Assembly: GCA_014841835.1 (NCBI GenBank)
Contig: JACYUQ010000002.1
Coordinates: 310,001-374,000 of the forward strand
Length of the DNA: 64,000 nucleotides
Source: Oxalobacteraceae sp. CFBP 13730
GTDB taxonomy: Bacteria; Pseudomonadota; Gammaproteobacteria; Burkholderiales; Burkholderiaceae_D
Direction: 5' to 3'
In this document: in pieces, positions 63,675 through 64,000 of the stretch
How positions within the stretch are numbered: position 1 is the first letter of the stretch
Layout: each line of letters begins with the position of its first letter
Program-made: the position numbers and the translations under genes
Notes under the pieces: generated by a model
Database searches by the model: none
The model's input: only the letters and a program-made list of their open reading frames with translations
Told to the model about the DNA's origin: nothing

Positions 63675-64000
63675 ATGACCAAGCAATCCACCTTCCGTTT
63701 CCGCTCGCAGGACTGGTTCGACAATCCGGAGCGGATCGACATGACGGCGCTGTATCTCGAGCGCTTCATGAATTACGGGATCACGCCCGACGAACTGCGC
63801 TCGGGCAAACCGATCATCGGCATCGCCCAGAGCGGCAGCGACATCACGCCGTGCAACCGCATCCACCTGGAACTCGTCAAGCGCGTGCGCGACGGTATCC
63901 GCGACGCCGGCGGCATCCCGATGGAATTCCCGCTGCACCCGATCTTCGAAAACTGCCGCCGCCCGACCGCAGCACTGGACCGCAACCTGGCCTATCTGGG
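63675..64000 (+). CDS. xylD: D-xylonate dehydratase (IlvD/Edd family), 5' part
   Basis: The first ~108 residues of a protein normally near 590-600 residues; the window ends inside it. [39 protein letters not shown] and [15 protein letters not shown] strongly resemble Caulobacter XylD, an iron-sulfur dehydratase turning D-xylonate into 2-keto-3-deoxyxylonate. Start ATG 63675 has TGGAGA 8 bases upstream, 21 bases after xylC. The cluster-binding cysteines are mostly beyond the window. Confidence 0.9.
   Translation, partial: MTKQSTFRFRSQDWFDNPERIDMTALYLERFMNYGITPDELRSGKPIIGIAQSGSDITPCNRIHLELVKRVRDGIRDAGGIPMEFPLHPIFENCRRPTAALDRNLAYL

Overview
The window is a chromosomal segment of a high-GC betaproteobacterium. 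The gene content and orders such as tig-clpP-clpX-lon-hupB-ppiD, bolA-yciB-msrB-selO and mltG-tmk-holB-pilZ-tatD point to the Burkholderiales, most likely the Oxalobacteraceae (Massilia/Telluria/Duganella-like). This placement is an inference from protein character and synteny; no 16S gene is present.

Layout. 1-2438 is the 3' part of an RND efflux pump gene. 2597-11662 is a proteostasis block: tRNA-Leu, trigger factor, ClpP, ClpX, Lon, HU-beta, two identical tRNA-Asp genes and the periplasmic chaperone PpiD. Its units are separated by clear intrinsic terminators. 11806-25131 is mixed housekeeping: a GH3 glycosidase, tRNA 2-selenouridine synthase, TesA/YbbA in divergent arrangement, NAD(P)HX repair, a fused 5-oxoprolinase, an FKBP lipoprotein, a YdcF-type envelope protein, and a response regulator with a long TPR-like region. 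purL (25357-29388) is followed by a cluster of palindromic intergenic repeats. 29735-34828 is a leftward block: GNAT, two tandem parvulin isomerases, BolA, YciB, MsrB and SelO.

35041-44303 is rich in lipid and acyl-CoA genes: an acyl-CoA ligase with a 21-bp perfect palindrome upstream, a FadB/FadJ-type beta-oxidation enzyme, an MHS-type transporter with a large loop insertion, a Dabb protein and two SDRs. A complete IS1595-family element sits directly behind the stop codon of a YqaE/Pmp3 gene. 44324-51693 holds NRDE/DUF4936/YgfZ leftward and the mltG-tmk-holB-pilZ-GNAT-tatD-ankyrin series rightward. 51818-59061 contains a methyltransferase with PRMT hallmarks, small envelope proteins, an LpxO-like hydroxylase, WrbA, a GST, an SDR and the U32 protein RlhA. 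Several short-repeat arrays lie here.

59226-64000 is a D-xylose oxidation (Weimberg) locus: a LacI-type repressor, then xylX-xylB-xylC-xylD, with xylD cut by the window end. The promoter has a LacI-type operator next to its -10 box and a 26-codon leader ORF. The four enzymes would convert D-xylose to xylonolactone, xylonate, 2-keto-3-deoxyxylonate and 2-ketoglutarate semialdehyde. The last-step dehydrogenase (xylA in Caulobacter) is not between xylX and xylB.

No CRISPR array, prophage, rRNA operon or defence island is seen. The most unusual signals are the PRMT-like enzyme, two families of GGGTCAG-ended palindromes, two short tandem repeats at gene ends, the operator-like palindromes, and the leader ORF of the xylose operon.
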